This document shows positions 45,989 through 55,523 of a DNA stretch of 64,000 nt, one piece after another. The notes beneath the pieces were generated by a model, which was given only the letters and a program-made list of their open reading frames with translations, did not search any database and was not told the origin of the DNA. This DNA comes from Candidatus Thiodiazotropha endolucinida. Lineage in GTDB: Bacteria; Pseudomonadota; Gammaproteobacteria; Chromatiales; Chromatiaceae. Location of the stretch: positions 1 through 64,000 of the forward strand of contig NZ_MARB01000003.1 of the NCBI RefSeq assembly GCF_001715975.1. The letters are read 5' to 3'. Made by a program: the position numbers and the translations under genes. How positions within the stretch are numbered: position 1 is the first letter of the stretch; every line of letters begins with the position of its first letter.

Positions 45989-47956
45989 ATGAAAAGCCTT
46001 TGGAATGACGTCAAAGCAACAGCCTGCGAGAGTGAACTGGATCTACGCGTCTACAGCTCCCGCCTGCTCGGTGCAGATCCATCGCTGGTGTTGCATGGAG
46101 GCGGCAACACATCGGTAAAAATCAGCGAACCAAACCTGTTCGGTGAGGAGCAGGAGATCCTCTACGTCAAGGGCAGTGGCTGGGATCTGGCAACAATCGA
46201 ACGTGAAGGTTTCACCCCCGTACGCATGGACCATCTGCTGCGACTGGCCCAGCTAGAGTCACTCAGTGACAGCGAAATGGTAAACCAGCTGAAAACCCAG
46301 CAAACCCTGGCCGCTGCGCCAACGGCGTCGGTAGAGGCGATCCTGCATGCGGTTCTCCCCTTTAAATATGTGGATCATACCCATGCAGATGCCATCGTAA
46401 CACTGACAAACACGCCGCAAGGAGAGCGGATCATTCGCGAACTCTACGGTGACCGGGTGGTGGTCATTCCCTATGTGATGCCGGGTTTTGATCTGGCGAA
46501 ATCTGTGGCGACACTGTTTCCGTGCAATGCCCATCAGGACACCATCGGCATGGTGTTGATGAACCATGGATTGTTTACCTTTGGCGATACTGCACAACTG
46601 AGCTATGAACGCATGATTCAGCTGGTTGACGAAGCCGAGCACCATATACGGCAATCCGGGGCCTGGGAACTCCCTCAACAATGCACAGAACATGAAATCA
46701 AGCCTCAGCTGCTGGCCGACCTGCGCAAGGAGATCTCCGATGTTGCAGGCTTTCCGATTATCCTGCAGAGTCATCGGGAGGGTGCCGAGCTTGCATTTTG
46801 CCAGCGCCAGGACCTTGCAAAGATCTCCCAGCGTGGACCGGCCACACCCGACCATGTCATCCGCACCAAACAGCTGCCCATGCTGGGCCGGGATGTCATC
46901 GAATACGTCGCGGACTATCAACGCTACTTTGAACATCACGCCCCTTCCTCCAGGACCCCTGTGGAGATGCTGGACCCGGCCCCCAGAGTCATACTCGATC
47001 CGGAACTCGGCATGCTCTGTGTCGGCAAAAACAGCCGTGATGCAGGCATCGTGGCCGACATCTACCAGCACACCATGGCAATCATCCAGCGGGCCGAGCT
47101 GCTGGGCGGCTGGCAGGCCCTGCAGACTCAGACCATCTTCGATGTGGAGTACTGGGAACTCGAGCAGGCAAAACTGCATAGAAACAGCCAGCCTCACCCT
47201 TTCCAGGGGGAGGTGGCGTTAATCACCGGTGCCGCCTCGGGAATCGGCAGGGCCTGCGTCGATTCGATGCTGCAACGTGGCGCCGCAGTCGTCGGATTGG
47301 ATAAAACACCGGATATCGTCGATCAACACACTCATGCGGACTTCCTTGGCCTGCACTGTGATATCAGCGACATCGACAGCGTAAAAGTGGCGCTGGAACA
47401 GGCAGTATTGCATTTTGGGGGCATCGATATGCTGGTTCTGAACGCCGGTATCTTCCCAGGTGGCTGCCCTGTATCGGAACTGGAGGATGACCAGTGGCGT
47501 CAGGTCATGGGCATCAATCTGGATGCAAACCTGAGTCTGCTGCGGGCGTGCCATCCCTATCTGAAACGTGCGCCCCACGGTGGCAGGATCGTCGTCATCG
47601 GATCGAAAAATGTACCCGCACCGGGCCAGGGAGCAGCCGCCTATTCCGCATCCAAGGCCGCGCTGACACAGTTGGCCAGGGTGGTTGCACTGGAGTGGGC
47701 GAGTGATGCCATTCGCATCAATACACTCCATCCCGATGCCGTTTTCGACACCGGCATCTGGACCGAAGAGGTCCTGGCCGCCAGGGCAAGTCACTATGGA
47801 ATCAGCATCGCCGACTATAAAAAACGCAATCTGATGAAGTGTGAAATCAGCAGTAAAGATGTGGCGGAACTGGCATCGGAGCTTTGTGATCAGCGATTCA
47901 GCAAGACTACTGGCGCACAGATACCGGTGGATGGCGGCAATGACCGGGTGATTTAG
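45989..47956 (+). CDS. Bifunctional aldolase/short-chain dehydrogenase
   Basis: About 655 residues: an N-terminal class II aldolase domain (residues 10-390; HGGGNTSVKI, VDHTHADAIVTLTN with zinc His, MNHGLFTFGDT) fused to a C-terminal SDR domain (residues 405-655; ITGAASGIGRA NAD motif, LNAGIFP, catalytic YSASKAAL). This fusion is the RhaD/RhaDH-type protein that splits rhamnulose-1-phosphate and oxidises lactaldehyde. No other rhamnose gene is near, so the sugar substrate is uncertain. ATG at 45989 follows a TTG in the same frame. Confidence 0.9.
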   Translation: MKSLWNDVKATACESELDLRVYSSRLLGADPSLVLHGGGNTSVKISEPNLFGEEQEILYVKGSGWDLATIEREGFTPVRMDHLLRLAQLESLSDSEMVNQLKTQQTLAAAPTASVEAILHAVLPFKYVDHTHADAIVTLTNTPQGERIIRELYGDRVVVIPYVMPGFDLAKSVATLFPCNAHQDTIGMVLMNHGLFTFGDTAQLSYERMIQLVDEAEHHIRQSGAWELPQQCTEHEIKPQLLADLRKEISDVAGFPIILQSHREGAELAFCQRQDLAKISQRGPATPDHVIRTKQLPMLGRDVIEYVADYQRYFEHHAPSSRTPVEMLDPAPRVILDPELGMLCVGKNSRDAGIVADIYQHTMAIIQRAELLGGWQALQTQTIFDVEYWELEQAKLHRNSQPHPFQGEVALITGAASGIGRACVDSMLQRGAAVVGLDKTPDIVDQHTHADFLGLHCDISDIDSVKVALEQAVLHFGGIDMLVLNAGIFPGGCPVSELEDDQWRQVMGINLDANLSLLRACHPYLKRAPHGGRIVVIGSKNVPAPGQGAAAYSASKAALTQLARVVALEWASDAIRINTLHPDAVFDTGIWTEEVLAARASHYGISIADYKKRNLMKCEISSKDVAELASELCDQRFSKTTGAQIPVDGGNDRVI

Positions 47957-48029
47957 GCGCCTGCTATCGCGTGCCGGCACCAGGTATGGAGCCTCGACCG
48001 CCGGAGAGACAAAGAGGGAGTATCAGCAG

Positions 48030-48980
48030 TCAGCCGACAGCCAGCTGGGCAGGTTCCGATACCAGATTCACGCCATGCAACTGGCAGGTGCGAATCGATT
48101 CCCAAAGCAGGTTTACCGCCTGTGGGCGAGGAAAGCTTTTCCGCCAGGCCAGTCCAATACGGCGCTGAGGCGATTTCACCGCCAAATGCCTGGTGGTAAG
48201 CAGGTCCCAGCGTAGATATTCGGTTCCAAGCGCCGTATCGGGTAGTACAGTGATGCCGATTCCGCTGGCCACCATATAGCGAATCGTTTCCAATGAGCCC
48301 CCCTCCAGATTCTCCTGCTGGTTGGCATCACCGTTGCCTTTATTCACACAGCCCGGACAGATCTGCTTGACCTGCTCGCGAAAACAGTGGCCTTCACCGA
48401 GCAGGAGAACATTCTCCTCCTGAAGCTGCTGTATGGTGATTGTTTCAAACTCGGTCAGCGGATGCTTCATGGGTAACAGTACGGAAAAGGATTCATCATA
48501 GAGCGGTCGGGTAACAATCCCTGGTTCGTCATAGGGGAATGAGATAAGGATCACATCCAAATCCCCCTGCTTCAACTGTTCCGTCAGTACGGCAGTGTAG
48601 TTTTCCCGGATCACCAGGGGCATATCGCTCGCCAGTTGTTTAAGTTGCGGTACCAGATGAGGAAACAGATAGGGCCCTACCGTGTAGATGGCTCCCACCC
48701 GCAGAGGACCCACCAGCTGGTCCACACTCTGGCTGGCGAGTTGGCGTATCATGCCGGCCTCCTCCAACACCCGCTGAGCCTGGGTCACGATGCGTTCACC
48801 CGCCGCAGTCAGACTCACCTCCCCCTGACCACGTTCAAAAAGCCCGACACCCAGCTCCTCCTCCAGTTTTTTCACTGCCACACTGAGGGTCGGCTGGCTC
48901 ACATAACAGGCCTCTGCAGCATGTCCAAAGTGGCGTTTCTGCGCCACTGCCACGATGTATCGGAGTTCGTTAAGTGTCAT
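48030..48980 (-). CDS. oxyR: Hydrogen-peroxide regulator OxyR
   Basis: A 316-residue LysR-family activator. N-terminal winged helix (MTLNELRYIVAVAQKRHFGHAAEACYVSQPTLSVAVKKLE); in the sensor domain the redox cysteines are at exactly C199 (GEGHCFREQ) and C208 (QICP), the pair that forms the activating disulfide in E. coli OxyR. It should activate peroxide-defence genes such as katG or ahpC; none lies next to it. The di-haem peroxidase and the GGDEF-EAL protein elsewhere in the window are possible but unproven targets. Confidence 0.93.
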   Translation of the reverse strand: MTLNELRYIVAVAQKRHFGHAAEACYVSQPTLSVAVKKLEEELGVGLFERGQGEVSLTAAGERIVTQAQRVLEEAGMIRQLASQSVDQLVGPLRVGAIYTVGPYLFPHLVPQLKQLASDMPLVIRENYTAVLTEQLKQGDLDVILISFPYDEPGIVTRPLYDESFSVLLPMKHPLTEFETITIQQLQEENVLLLGEGHCFREQVKQICPGCVNKGNGDANQQENLEGGSLETIRYMVASGIGITVLPDTALGTEYLRWDLLTTRHLAVKSPQRRIGLAWRKSFPRPQAVNLLWESIRTCQLHGVNLVSEPAQLAVG

Positions 48981-49217
48981 AACCTATAGTGTAGCCGCTA
49001 AGATAGAAAAAACTAATTGGCTTAAAAAATGTTAACGCCTCAACAGAAATCGAAGGAGAATATGGAATAATCCCTAAGCATAGGTCAAAGAAGTAAAAAT
49101 TTGGATTTTGCTTTAGTAAAACCTGTTCTAATATTATGGCAATATGACAAGGGTCCTGATGGGGCGCGGAGAAATAAATTGCTCGTCAGACTAAAAAACA
49201 GAAAAGCGAACCGTTCT

Positions 49218-50057
49218 ATGGGTAGCAGTCCTGACAATCAGCCGCCAAATTTCAAGCAGTTCCCTGCAGAGAGCCTCAACCTGCTGCAATTGACGGACAG
49301 CCACCTCTATGCCGACCCATCCCGCAGCCTTTTGGGTATCAACACTTTGGAGACCTTTGACCAGGTGCTAGCCCAGGCACTGCAGGAAACCGGCAACCCG
49401 GATTTCATTCTGGCCACGGGCGATCTGGTGCACGATGCCTCCGACACAGGCTACAAACGGCTACTGGGCAGATTACAACTGACTGAAATCCCTACATACT
49501 GCCTGCCGGGTAACCATGATATACCGGGCAAGATGAAACAGATCCTGAATCAGGACAATGTGCACTGTATACCGAGCGTGCAGACGAAAGGCTGGTCTCT
49601 GATTTTCCTCGATTCGACCATAGCCAAAAGTGACGGCGGCCGTATCGACGAAAGTCAATTGGAACTACTCAGAGTATTGTTGCGTGCCCATCCCGACAAA
49701 CACACCATGATCTGCATGCATCACCATCCCGTTCCTGTCGGCAGTCGCTGGATGGATACCATGGTGCTGGAAAACCCGGACGCCTTCTTCAAATTGATCG
49801 ATGCCAATCCGCAGGTCCAGGCGGTTCTCTGCGGACATATCCATCAGGCATTCGACACCGAATACCGAGGTGTACGCTTGATGGGTTCACCCTCGACCTG
49901 TGTGCAGTTCATTCCCAGGGTCGACGATTTCGCCATCGACGCCATTCCGCCAGGCTACAGATGGTTGAGCCTGCAACCCGACGGTACTATCCGGACGGGT
50001 CTCAACTCACTGCCGAAAATCCCATCGGGACTCGATCTCGCTTCCATGGGATATTGA
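49218..50057 (+). CDS. cpdA: 3',5'-cyclic-AMP phosphodiesterase
   Basis: About 279 residues, a class III metallophosphoesterase that hydrolyses cAMP. Metal motifs: QLTDSHLY (DxH), ATGDLVHDAS (GDxxxD), LPGNHDIPGK (GNHD), CMHHHPVPVGS and LCGHIHQAFD (GHxH). Length and motifs fit CpdA. The ATG at 49218 has a poor ribosome binding site; a TTG at 49179, with GGAG upstream, would add 13 residues. Its role is to lower cAMP; no Crp gene is visible here. Confidence 0.9.
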   Translation: MGSSPDNQPPNFKQFPAESLNLLQLTDSHLYADPSRSLLGINTLETFDQVLAQALQETGNPDFILATGDLVHDASDTGYKRLLGRLQLTEIPTYCLPGNHDIPGKMKQILNQDNVHCIPSVQTKGWSLIFLDSTIAKSDGGRIDESQLELLRVLLRAHPDKHTMICMHHHPVPVGSRWMDTMVLENPDAFFKLIDANPQVQAVLCGHIHQAFDTEYRGVRLMGSPSTCVQFIPRVDDFAIDAIPPGYRWLSLQPDGTIRTGLNSLPKIPSGLDLASMGY

Positions 50058-50084
50058 TCAGCGGCCAGCGAAATTATAAACAGT

Positions 50085-50795
50085 TCAGTCCAAGACAACT
50101 TCTACGGATGTTGTTACCCGCATGCTGTTCTTGCCGTGCTCGATTCGCAGCGCAAGAATCTCTACACCAAACTCCAGGACAACACGGCGTAGCGTCGCCC
50201 CATAGTCCGGGTCGATCTCGTCGGCAGGCTTAAAGCAGTCACCCTCAGGGCGATTCAGCGCGTAGACCATGACCCCCCTGTATCCTTGCCGACAGGCCTC
50301 GGCAAGCTGCGCCAGGTGTTTACGACCTCGTAATGTCACTGCATCGGGGAAACTCAATGCGGTTCCCTGCCACAGGGTCACGTTCTTGACCTCCACCCAG
50401 GCGTTGGCGCGGTCACCCTCGGTAAGGTAGAGATCGAACCTCGATTTCTCATCCTTATGCCTGAATACGACTTCTCGACGTACGGAACGGTAACCGCACA
50501 GATCATCCACCCTGCCCTCCCTGATCGCCTCCTCGATGACCGGATTGGTGCGACCGGTATGTACACCAATCCAGCCTTGCCCCATATCCACTCTCTCCAG
50601 TGTCCACGCCAGCTTCCGTTTTGGGTTGTCGCTGTGACTGATCTGCACCGACGCACCGGGTTGCCAGCAACCGAGCATGCTGCCGGTATTCGGGCAGTGT
50701 GCGGTCACAACCTTGCCATCAGGCAATTCTATATCCGCGAGAAACCGCTTATAGCGCCTGAGGATTCTTCCATTTGTAAGCGGTGGTAGTTGCAT
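50085..50795 (-). CDS. sfsA: Sugar fermentation stimulation protein A
   Basis: A 236-residue SfsA: N-terminal OB-fold (LPPLTNGRILRRYKRFLADIELPDGKVVTAHCPNTGSM) and a C-terminal PD-(D/E)xK nuclease-like domain (SRFDLYLTEG, WVEVKNVTL with the E-x-K pair, HLAQLAEACRQGYRGVMVYALNR). It binds DNA and is linked to maltose gene expression in E. coli; its molecular role is not settled. It converges with cpdA, with 27 bases between them. Confidence 0.95.
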   Translation of the reverse strand: MQLPPLTNGRILRRYKRFLADIELPDGKVVTAHCPNTGSMLGCWQPGASVQISHSDNPKRKLAWTLERVDMGQGWIGVHTGRTNPVIEEAIREGRVDDLCGYRSVRREVVFRHKDEKSRFDLYLTEGDRANAWVEVKNVTLWQGTALSFPDAVTLRGRKHLAQLAEACRQGYRGVMVYALNRPEGDCFKPADEIDPDYGATLRRVVLEFGVEILALRIEHGKNSMRVTTSVEVVLD

Positions 50796-50940
50796 AGTGA
50801 TCGTGTATTATTTCATTATTACGATTTTATGGCAGTTGATGAGGTATATGCTTCTTCCAATCCACACCTATATTACATAACTAAAATTCGTAGTTTCAGA
50901 ACTAACGAATCAAACGACCCATGCAGCGAGGGAGCTGAAA

Positions 50941-51636
50941 ATGAAATCAAAGATATGGCTGTTAATCAGCGGCACATTATTGATCTCCACCCATCTTCAG
51001 GCAGACGATTCCGACTATAGCAACAGGCAATTTAACGTGAACCCGGGAAATATGATGGGCGGCATGTTCAACCCGATGCGTAATTTCTTTGGCGGTTCAA
51101 ACCGATATTCTGATGACTACTACAACTACAGGCATGCCCCACCCCCGGGCTATCACCCGGGCTACGGCTATCCCGGTGCGGCTTACGGTTATCCGCCCAT
51201 ATACCCGGGCTATCAGCCACAACCGCACGCCGGCAGCCAACCTACAAACACTCCAGCGCGGCAAACCCCGACAGCTGCAGTCGATGCGAAGCCCCCTCAA
51301 GCTCCACCCGTCTCCGGCTATGGATCCACAGTTTCGGATCAACCTGTCTATGGCGAGGGATTCCGTTTCCGCCCCTTGAACAGCGGTGAGCAGGCAACGG
51401 ACAAAACGATCCCGGCAACCACAACGGGTAGTACAGAGATACCCACAAAGGTAACTCCGCAATCCCCTGCACCCTTAGGCTATCCAACTGCTCGGCAACC
51501 GGCCGGTCAGACCGCTGGCACTCTGGGCGCGCAAACCATGCAACAGAGTTATAAACCAAGCCTGGAGGCGCAATACGGCACACAGGAGAGTCAAATGAAA
51601 TTCAGGCCCCTGGATAAACCGGGATTTTCGGAATAG
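50941..51636 (+). CDS. Secreted Pro/Tyr/Gly-rich protein
   Basis: A 231-residue protein with a Sec signal peptide (MKSKIWLLISGTLLISTHLQA) and then a low-complexity chain: MMGGMFNPMRNFFGG, a PGYHPGYGYPGAAYGYPP tract, and P/T/Q-rich sequence. Two near-repeats, GFRFRPLN (about residue 140) and MKFRPLDKPG (C-terminus), mark a repeated FRPL motif. Compositional pattern suggests a disordered envelope protein. No family recognised. A GAG-rich site precedes the ATG. Confidence 0.6.
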   Translation: MKSKIWLLISGTLLISTHLQADDSDYSNRQFNVNPGNMMGGMFNPMRNFFGGSNRYSDDYYNYRHAPPPGYHPGYGYPGAAYGYPPIYPGYQPQPHAGSQPTNTPARQTPTAAVDAKPPQAPPVSGYGSTVSDQPVYGEGFRFRPLNSGEQATDKTIPATTTGSTEIPTKVTPQSPAPLGYPTARQPAGQTAGTLGAQTMQQSYKPSLEAQYGTQESQMKFRPLDKPGFSE

Positions 51637-51649
51637 CCTTCCCGGGCCA

Positions 51650-51663
51650 GTTAACAGGCCCTA
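51650..51663 (-). repeat. Solo repeat-element end
   Basis: GTTAACAGGCCCTA is the inverted terminal motif of the MITE-like element, without the rest of the element. It lies between two convergent genes. Confidence 0.6.
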
Positions 51664-51676
51664 AGCTCACCACGAC

Positions 51677-51973
51677 TCAGGCGATGGTGAAGCTTTGGTA
51701 ATCACGATAATCGATTGCCTCGCAGGAGACACCGGTCACTCTGGCATCCGCCGGACCTTTGCTTAGCCAGGACTGTAGGGCCTCGATCGCCTCCACGCTA
51801 CCGCATGCCACAACCTCCACACGACCGTCGTGGAGATTTTTGGCATAGCCTTTGATGCCCAATTGCCGGGCTTCATGCCGAGTTGTCGCCCGGTAGAAGA
51901 CGCCTTGCACCCGTCCCGCCACATGACAGCGGACACAGATCTTCACAGTACCATTGTCAGCCCTTTCACTCAT
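51677..51973 (-). CDS. acyP: Acylphosphatase
   Basis: A 98-residue acylphosphatase: CHVAGRVQGVFYRATTRHEARQLGIKGYAKNLHDGRVEVVACG carries the catalytic Arg (VFYR) and the conserved Asn (KNLHDG). It hydrolyses acyl phosphates. It overlaps by eight bases the end of the HlyD-type gene, so it is the last gene of the thioredoxin/efflux operon, probably by position only. Confidence 0.95.
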   Translation of the reverse strand: MSERADNGTVKICVRCHVAGRVQGVFYRATTRHEARQLGIKGYAKNLHDGRVEVVACGSVEAIEALQSWLSKGPADARVTGVSCEAIDYRDYQSFTIA

Positions 51974-52772
51974 CGCTCAGCCTCACAACCGCCTTCTCAC
52001 CGGCACGAATCACCCTATCTGAGGCAGGGGAAAACACTACCTCCAGCAGATACTTTGAACCATTGGCATCCCGCCCTATCGGATGCATACCCAGCCTGTG
52101 GATCTTGCCTTCCAACCATTGCCCTTGCACGCCTACCTGTACGCCCATACCCTGCTTCAATCCATTCACTGTCTGCTCATCGATCTCGGCAAGCGCCTTC
52201 ATTCGGCTGTTGTCGAACAGTATCATCAAAGGCATGGCCGAATAACGATTGATTACCGCTTGACCGGGTTGCACGTGAATGGACTCTACAATGCCGTTAA
52301 AAGGCGCGGTTATACGACTGTACTCCCGTTGCAAGCGGATCTTGACCAATTTGGCTTCCGCTTCGCGATAGGCAGCATCTGAACTGGCCGCGGCAATTTC
52401 GGCCTGCTTCCGCTCATGATCCGACAGCAGGGTTCGATCGTATAGTTCCAATGCCCGATCCAACTCTCGTTTTGCCTCTTCATTCTGCTGAGATGTTGCT
52501 TCAAGGCGTGATTCCGCTGCGGCGAGCCTTGATTGATACCTTCGCTGATCGAGCTCCAGAAGCACCTCCCCACGCTTCACGGAGGCTCCCACGTCCACAT
52601 TAACACGACCCACCATACCGCTGACCAGGGTAGTCAGTTCTGTCCTGTTATTCCAGTCGGTGACCGCCTCCAGGTCCTGTGCCATCAACTGGCTGCTGAA
52701 TAACAGACATATCAATATGATTCCGGCCGCCAAATAAGCCGTGTTCAGGACTTCAAGCATACCCTTCATCAT
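51966..52772 (-). CDS. HlyD/RND-type periplasmic adaptor
   Basis: About 268 residues: one N-terminal TM or signal segment (AYLAAGIILICLLFSSQLMA), then a lipoyl-like half (LVSGMVGRVNVDVGASVKRGEVLLELD), a coiled-coil hairpin (residues 85-160) and a beta-barrel domain (ITAPFNGIVESIHVQPGQAV). It links an inner-membrane pump to TolC. No RND or ABC pump gene is adjacent, which is unusual. The ATG at 52772 has a G-rich site upstream; a GTG at 52790 overlaps the tolC-like stop. Confidence 0.85.
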   Translation of the reverse strand: MMKGMLEVLNTAYLAAGIILICLLFSSQLMAQDLEAVTDWNNRTELTTLVSGMVGRVNVDVGASVKRGEVLLELDQRRYQSRLAAAESRLEATSQQNEEAKRELDRALELYDRTLLSDHERKQAEIAAASSDAAYREAEAKLVKIRLQREYSRITAPFNGIVESIHVQPGQAVINRYSAMPLMILFDNSRMKALAEIDEQTVNGLKQGMGVQVGVQGQWLEGKIHRLGMHPIGRDANGSKYLLEVVFSPASDRVIRAGEKAVVRLSDE

Positions 52773-52786
52773 CCTAATCCCCCCAT

Positions 52787-54121
52787 TCACTCACTCTTAT
52801 TTTCAGGCGACGTCAAAAGATCGCCTGTAAGCGCTTTGATACGGGCATGGGTCAAATGGATCTGATAATCATTTCTTGCCCGCTGCAGTTGTATATCGGC
52901 AATCTGGGACATGGAATCACCCAAATCCGCCGCCATATCCAGTTCATACAGTGTGCGGCTACGATCCAGGTAGAGATCACGAAAATCTTCTGTCACCTGC
53001 AATCCCTGGCGCTCAACCTTCAACCTCTGCAACTCCATCCAGAAGTCCAAGAGTTGTTGCCGCAAAACGAGTTCATAAGCTGCCAGTTCGGCCTGTTTCC
53101 TATCTGCACGCGCCCGCTGCTCCGCAATATCCGATGCAACCCGATCACCTTGATAGAGCGGTAGTTCGATCACCAGGGCCGCTGTCAAAGGATTGCGTCC
53201 CCCCAACCTACGCTGGTATGCGGCGGCCTCCAATTCTGCACGCAATACCGGGTTGTCTTCTGCCTCACTGGCCTGGAGCTGTTTCTTCGCCGCCCGCAGC
53301 TCGGCCTGCAGGGCCCTGATTTTCGGATTCTCCCGCAACGCCTTCTCAACCAGTATCTCGATTTCCGGCAGCTCCCCCAATGAGCCAAACTGCGGAGACT
53401 CCAATTCGGCCGGCAGATCCAGCGGCCGATTCAAGCTGATTGCCAACTGCGAGCGAGTGATGCGTTGCCTGTTCTGACTTGCCGTCATCTTGCGCAGCGA
53501 CTGCTGGTAGGTGGACTCGAGCTCCAACATGTCGACATCGGATACCTTTCCCAACTCATTTTTCGTACGCGCCCGGTCGAAGCGTATGTAGTCGATGGCG
53601 AGTGTTTCGTTATCTCTGGCAAACTCGAGGTCAGCCAGCAGGACATCGAAAAATCTTGCCATGACATCCAGTCTACGTTGCTGTCTGACCTGGAGTAATT
53701 GCCATTGCCGGGATGTCAGTCCAGCCTCGGCCGCCTCTTGCGCATGACTGGTACGACCGAAATCATAGAGCAGTTTGCTCAGATTGAGTCGGGCCAAGCT
53801 GTCGTTTCTGGAATCGTCTGCTGCAATGTCAGACGGATCGATGACTCGCAACTCCGCAGTCAATGCGAGATGGGCATCGTCATCTGCGGCAACCTGTTCA
53901 GCGAAAGCCCGGGCTTGTGCAAGATCGGCTTCTATCAAGCTTCGTTCGGGATGTGCGTGATCGGCCAGTTCCAAGGCATATTGCAATGTCAGTGGTGAGG
54001 GTAGAGGCTCCAATGCATGGGCAAGATGGCCTAGCAACAAAGATGGTATAAGCAGCAGTGACTTTACCATTCGCATAGGTGGCGAAGGAATTTTCCCACT
54101 CATCAGCATGCAATAAAACAT
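52787..54121 (-). CDS. TolC-family outer-membrane efflux protein
   Basis: A 444-residue (or 427 from an internal ATG at 54070) outer-membrane channel protein. A signal peptide (MVKSLLLIPSLLLGHLAHA) is followed by two OEP repeats with long helices (LSKLLYDFGRTSHAQEAAEAGLTSRQWQLLQVRQQRRLDVM and LVIELPLYQGDRVASDIAEQRARADRKQAELAAYE). It forms a trimeric barrel and periplasmic tunnel. It sits three bases after the thioredoxin-like gene and just before the adaptor. Confidence 0.87.
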   Translation of the reverse strand: MFYCMLMSGKIPSPPMRMVKSLLLIPSLLLGHLAHALEPLPSPLTLQYALELADHAHPERSLIEADLAQARAFAEQVAADDDAHLALTAELRVIDPSDIAADDSRNDSLARLNLSKLLYDFGRTSHAQEAAEAGLTSRQWQLLQVRQQRRLDVMARFFDVLLADLEFARDNETLAIDYIRFDRARTKNELGKVSDVDMLELESTYQQSLRKMTASQNRQRITRSQLAISLNRPLDLPAELESPQFGSLGELPEIEILVEKALRENPKIRALQAELRAAKKQLQASEAEDNPVLRAELEAAAYQRRLGGRNPLTAALVIELPLYQGDRVASDIAEQRARADRKQAELAAYELVLRQQLLDFWMELQRLKVERQGLQVTEDFRDLYLDRSRTLYELDMAADLGDSMSQIADIQLQRARNDYQIHLTHARIKALTGDLLTSPENKSE

Positions 54122-54124
54122 TAC

Positions 54125-54664
54125 CTATCTAACTTTGCGCAGCGCTCTTCTCTTTTCACGCTTGTAACGCGAAAAATTGGTCGTCTTGTAGTGATCATTG
54201 ACGACGAACTCTCCCAACCACAAAAACTCCTGGGCATCATTCGTAGCCCCGGTAAACCGGGCGATCATCTTCCCCTCCAGATCGAAAAATCCGAATACCG
54301 GTGTAGCCCTGACCCTGAATTGCTTGAATGCAAAGTCCTTCTCCTTCATGGTGTTGCCGCGAAAGTCAGCAATCTCAACATCCCCTTCGATGTCTACCGT
54401 ATAGATGAGAAAATGTTGTTTGAAATAGTCCTGAACATCGACCTGATTGAGCACCCGGGTCTTCATCCGGTGGCAGAACGGGCACTCGTCCATCTCAAAC
54501 ATGATGAGCACCCCCTTTTTGCCCTCATCCCTCGCCACCTCCAGTTCGTCGCTGAAGTTACCTAACGACTGGTCGAAAAAATGGTCTCCCGGATCCCGTG
54601 TTGCGGCGGCAATATCAGCGAACGGAAGCAGCAGCAAGGCAATTGAAATGAGATACCGTGACAT
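54125..54664 (-). CDS. Periplasmic thioredoxin-fold protein (SoxW-like)
   Basis: A 179-residue protein with a signal peptide (MSRYLISIALLLLPFADIAAA) and a thioredoxin fold with active site ECPFC (MFEMDECPFCHRMKTRVLN), a VRATPVFGFFDLEG cis-Pro loop, and a basic C-terminus (KREKRRALRKVR). Proteins of this kind, SoxW among them, reduce or maintain thiols of periplasmic sulfur-oxidation or cytochrome-maturation proteins. AGGAG precedes the ATG. Paired with the TlpA-like gene. Confidence 0.82.
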   Translation of the reverse strand: MSRYLISIALLLLPFADIAAATRDPGDHFFDQSLGNFSDELEVARDEGKKGVLIMFEMDECPFCHRMKTRVLNQVDVQDYFKQHFLIYTVDIEGDVEIADFRGNTMKEKDFAFKQFRVRATPVFGFFDLEGKMIARFTGATNDAQEFLWLGEFVVNDHYKTTNFSRYKREKRRALRKVR

Positions 54665-54675
54665 CTGTTTTCTCC

Positions 54676-55158
54676 TTACTCGCGCATGGTATCGATAAAA
54701 CTCTCGATATCTTCCATGGTCAGTGGCCCCACCTGACGGGCGACCAGTTCACCTTTAGGACTGACCAGAAAGGAAGTGGGCAGACCCGGCACCCTTCCCA
54801 GTTCTGTCCGTGCCGCCGGCTCCGCCATGAGAATGGGATAGCTGAGAAACTGTTCATCGACGAAGGCCTTCAAGCGTGGCTTTTCGATACGTTCCATGGC
54901 TACACCCAGGACGACCGCATCCTTATCCTTATGATTATTATGAAAAACTTCCAGTTCAGGCAGCTCCTCACGGCAGGGAGGACACCAGGTCGCCCAATAA
55001 TTCACCAATACCCATTTACCCCTGTAGTCAGAGAGGCGATAACTTTTACCATCCAATCCCTGCAATTCGAAATCCACCGTTTCCGCCGTTGCCGTGATCG
55101 ATAAAAGCGATAACGCAAAGATACCCAGCGCACGCAGCAACAGACTCATCAGGGACAT
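54676..55158 (-). CDS. TlpA/ResA-like periplasmic thioredoxin
   Basis: About 160 residues with a signal peptide (MSLMSLLLRALGIFALSLLSITATAE) and the TlpA/DsbE pattern VDFELQGLDGKSYRLSDYRGKWVLVNYWATWCPPCREELPELE; active site CPPC and cis-Pro GLPTSFLVSPKGE. It reduces periplasmic disulfides, for example of apocytochrome c. I chose ATG 55158 because of GGAGAG at the right distance; upstream in-frame codons to 55269 lack such a site. First gene of the operon thioredoxins - tolC - hlyD - acyP. Confidence 0.85.
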   Translation of the reverse strand: MSLMSLLLRALGIFALSLLSITATAETVDFELQGLDGKSYRLSDYRGKWVLVNYWATWCPPCREELPELEVFHNNHKDKDAVVLGVAMERIEKPRLKAFVDEQFLSYPILMAEPAARTELGRVPGLPTSFLVSPKGELVARQVGPLTMEDIESFIDTMRE

Positions 55159-55523
55159 ATTACTCTCCATATTTCTATCAATGACCGGCCTGCCAGGCTC
55201 AAATACATCACACAGGTTCCGGTAATTTTCTCTGACCTGCATTCTCAGGGTAAATTCCAGGAAGTGCAATTCATGAAAACCACAATATTATGGAATCCAT
55301 CGTAGAACCCCCTCATTTGACCGGCATTCCGGATCTCATCTCATTGAATGCCCTTTTGTATCAAAACGTTTTTCCTATAATGCAACCTATGCAACTGTAT
55401 TTATTGAATTAATTTAAAGCATCCCAACAACCTCCTACTCTCCTGAAGGCATGTTTGATCAAAAACACCAACAATTTAACCAGATGAGGACTATTCCGCG
55501 TCTCAACCGGGATGATATAGTGG
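55159..55523. promoter_or_regulatory. Divergent promoter region
   Basis: About 365 bases between the leftward thioredoxin/efflux operon and the rightward PilZ gene. The stretch 55370-55420 is AT-rich and probably carries promoters. No operator recognised. Confidence 0.35.
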
